Assembly: GCA_963970005.1 (NCBI GenBank)
Contig: CAXAMN010001137.1
Location: forward strand, 8,796-72,795
Source of the DNA: Durusdinium trenchii
Taxonomy: Eukaryota; Sar; Dinophyceae; Suessiales; Symbiodiniaceae
Direction: 5' to 3'
Length of the DNA: 64,000 nucleotides
Shown: positions 62,001-64,000 of the stretch, in pieces
Layout: each line of letters begins with the position of its first letter
Position numbering within the stretch: the stretch's first letter is position 1
Notes under the pieces: generated by a model
Database searches by the model: none
What the model was told of the DNA's origin: nothing
Seen by the model: the letters and a program-made list of their open reading frames with translations, nothing else
Made by a program: the position numbers and the translations under genes

Positions 62001-63834
62001 TATATATATACGTACATACATACATACATACATACATTGGTTGCCAAAAGTCTTTTGGAGTGTTGTCTGAAAAGATCTTGAGCGTTGTTGGCCATGAAAG
62101 CTTGCGTTGCTGAGCTTGCACAAATGCTTTGTCCAGCGCGCGGTTTACAACTTCCAGAACCCATGAAGACCCAGAACCCTCTCCCTCATCAGCGATCGCA
62201 ACATATATCAACCTTCCATGGATGATGGTGGCTGTGACTTCGCAGGATGGTCGATTCAATAGCTGTAGGTCCTTGGGAACACGTCCATCACCAAACCTAG
62301 GCAAAGAGAATTTCCCTTTGTCCATGGAGTCCGTGATTAGGGTGAGGATGTCCTGGTCCCGTTTTGCACGGGTTCTGTATGCCCAATAGGTTGACCTGTC
62401 CAAGAACTGTCCTGTCAAATGTCTCATCAAAAGGTCAGCTGCCTTTGCGTGCTCAGAAACATCTTTGCTGTGCCTGAGCTGAGCCTTCAGGCGAGAGCAA
62501 ATGCTACAGGCTGAGTGTTGGCTGACGTTTCGAAATCGCAAGACCTTTCGCCAACCGCTGGTCCGAAGCACCCTGTAGAAAGTCGTTGGCGAAGCACTCT
62601 TTAACTTCTGAGAAGTCTGAAAGCTGACATAAAGGTGGTATAGGTCTGAGTAACAACCCGGTGGTAGGTACCGCCGTACCAAACTTGAAGGGCCCAAGCA
62701 CAAAACAGACTTGGACAAGTCAGATTCCAAGGCTGAATCCACCAATAGATTCAGTAGCTTCTCCCTTTGCGGTTCTGTGGCCAAATGGGCATCCTTCTCA
62801 TGCACCTTGAGCCTTAATAGAAGATTGCTTTCAATTGTACTCTTTTTAGGGTTGAACCTAACAACTGCCAAAGTGCAATGCGACATTCATGCACTCCAAC
62901 CATACATGCACTGAGGAAGCCAAGAAACTCGTGAGGCAATGTCTCTCCCAAACTCCAATACATCTTCTCAAAGAAAGATACCACTGATGCTGCTGCATGG
63001 GAGGTTCGTGAGAAGGCATTACCTAGTAGGAGAAAGTGGTTCCATCTCCAACCAATCTAAATATACACTGCATAATGACAACAAGCTACCATATTTTCTT
63101 TGATCTTCTCCCTGGAAGGTATGCCGTGTACGGACAAGCCTCCATGAACTGATTCCAAGAGCCTTGCAAAAGGCTTCACGGCATACCCGTGTACCTGGAC
63201 AAGGGCAAAATTGCATACTACTATTAGTAGGTTTCGCAGGTTATGAACTCGTTTGGTGTCACCCCTTAGCCCTGCCTTGTATGTACCATGAGTTCAACAC
63301 CTTTTCGTCAGAGTCCGAAGAAGACTCTGACTCTCCATCTGATGTGTCGCCGCTGCTAGATGTAGAAGACCCTGGATCACTCTCACAATCAGAACCTGGT
63401 TGCGAATCCTCTTCTTCAGAATCAGGGGAAGCAGCTACTGCTCCCTTGTGTAGGTTTTGAATCCCCCAAAGAACGCAATCTTGAGCTGCTTTGCTAAGGT
63501 TCCAAAAAGAGACGCAAAGCCCATATAGTAAACGAAAGGTGAGACTGCTCACGCACTTCCTGGTGCAGTTGCAAAGCTTACCCTTCAACAGCTGCTGGAT
63601 TCTTTGCTTGCTTTTGCCGTTGACCGCAGCGCACGAGTCCTCCCTTTCACAGGATTCCTCCCCAGGAAACATTGACAGGTTTGCAAGTAAGAGGTCACTT
63701 CTACCCTTCACACAGCTGTGTTGGCATGTCCCGCTGAGGTCTGACACTGAAGCTGGGGTTCCTGGACGAAGGCGCTGTCTCTTGTGCTCAGGGCTGGATG
63801 AAGAAGACTGGTCATCCATATCAAACCGTTTCAT
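49955..63834 (-). CDS. Multi-exon transposase-derived protein, DUF7869-like
   Basis: A long gene read right to left, probably about 25 or more exons. Exon 1 (63834-63276) starts MKRFDMDD, has a Cys-rich CNCTRKC motif and an acidic Ser tail. It joins 63194-63090 (VCREAFCKALGISSWRLVR) by a GC donor with matching phase. Exons near 62992-62900 (SFFEKMYWSLGETLPHEFLG) and 62840-62053 carry a CSICSRLK finger and the acidic ITDSMDKGKF and IFSDNTPK motifs. 61925-61814 adds ECKNGIMGSW and VGHTHEDV, giving the DN...K-N...GHTHxD pattern of an RNase H-fold transposase core. Later exons include about 61245-61030 (DVFCLVKAFVSDDTL), about 55210-54755 (LKISGFPDF), 50365-50069 (Lys/Gly-rich, YSREYHRLKRSGATNQQ) and 50002-49955, ending QYKKK and TGA. 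Intermediate joins are unresolved and two neighbouring genes remain possible. The family is multicopy in these algae; function unknown, and DUF7869 is my tentative match. Confidence 0.7.
51190..51840 (-). repeat. Internal exon duplication, three related mini-exons
   Basis: On the minus strand three small segments each start after a TGCAG acceptor: about 51707-51655 (DPKPVPENMEGNLSLE), about 51497-51450 (DTEAVPNNMEEGHYTQ) and about 51247-51190 (DPTTVLDNGEGDLSLMRK). The preceding segment is also duplicated, at about 51840-51750 and 51395-51300 (FNGQPADQLHP and FNEQPADQLHP). The copies are roughly 80-85 percent alike by eye. Confidence 0.7.
56839..56918. repeat. Near-perfect 35-bp inverted repeat (hairpin)
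   Basis: Left arm 56839-56873 and right arm 56884-56918 are reverse complements with one mismatch, around a 10-nt loop. The arms begin GAGGTCAAGAGGACACAAAA. It lies at an exon edge of the minus-strand gene, next to an exon ending in MPNRAADLRAG. No transposase or target duplication is evident, so it is either a tiny foldback element or a palindromic local duplication. Confidence 0.85.
61981..62040. repeat. TA and CATA microsatellite in an intron
   Basis: A (TA)n tract followed by (CATA)n, just downstream (minus strand) of the SDNTPK exon. It produces an artefactual Tyr/Ile/Val-rich ORF tail. Confidence 0.9.
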
Positions 63835-64000
63835 CAGCTCTCACTGCTTTCACTCTCCCCCGGAAAGTTGAGCCAACTGAAATCTTGAATTCAAGGAGAG
63901 GCTCAAGTTGCACACAGTTTTCAATGCTTCGTATCAGCTTCGCTATTAGCTTCTAGAAAAAAGTGAAGAAAGTACACAGCCAGTTTTTGTTGGTAGCCAA

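Overview
The window looks like nuclear DNA of a dinoflagellate, most likely a symbiodiniacean alga. The genes are cut into many short exons. Reading frames rejoin cleanly only if several introns start with GC or GA instead of GT. One gene carries a signal-plus-transit leader of the kind used for complex plastids. The transposon-derived sequence and a large transposase-like gene match families I know as multicopy in Symbiodiniaceae. I recognise no rRNA, tRNA, CRISPR array or bacterial-style operon.

Layout. 0-5 kb: tandem and simple repeats, no recognisable gene. 5.6-9.7 kb (+): scattered plausible exons of an unrecognised gene, one with a membrane segment. 10.7-12.7 kb (+): a MORN-repeat gene. 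14.6-19.1 kb (+): an ABC1/UbiB-type atypical kinase with a probable plastid-targeting leader. 20.5-29.1 kb (+): a galactokinase of bacterial-like sequence in at least 15 exons. A long intronless armadillo-repeat ORF (25.8-28.4 kb, +) sits inside one of its introns. 33.5-36.1 kb (+): a three-exon glycoside hydrolase family 2 (beta-galactosidase-like) gene. Galactose release and galactose phosphorylation therefore lie about 4.5 kb apart in the same orientation.

37.4-48.0 kb: mobile-element territory. Element 1 (37.4-43.6 kb) is a decayed DIRS-order retroelement with A1...B1-A2-B2 split direct repeats and the unusual order tyrosine recombinase, gag, methyltransferase-like, reverse transcriptase, RNase H. 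Element 2 (43.6-47.9 kb) is a second fragment: gag-like, tyrosine recombinase, methyltransferase-like, with no RT or RNase H seen. An identical 60-bp repeat flanks the pair.

50.0-63.8 kb (-): one long multi-exon gene of a transposase-derived (DUF7869-like) family, with a basic C-terminal tail. It contains a near-perfect 35-bp inverted repeat and a triplicated mini-exon.

A dispersed repeat built from short CTACTAGGAGC-like modules occurs about a dozen times, often inside introns. Exon limits were inferred by protein-family continuity and phase matching, by eye. Those marked approximate are not resolved.
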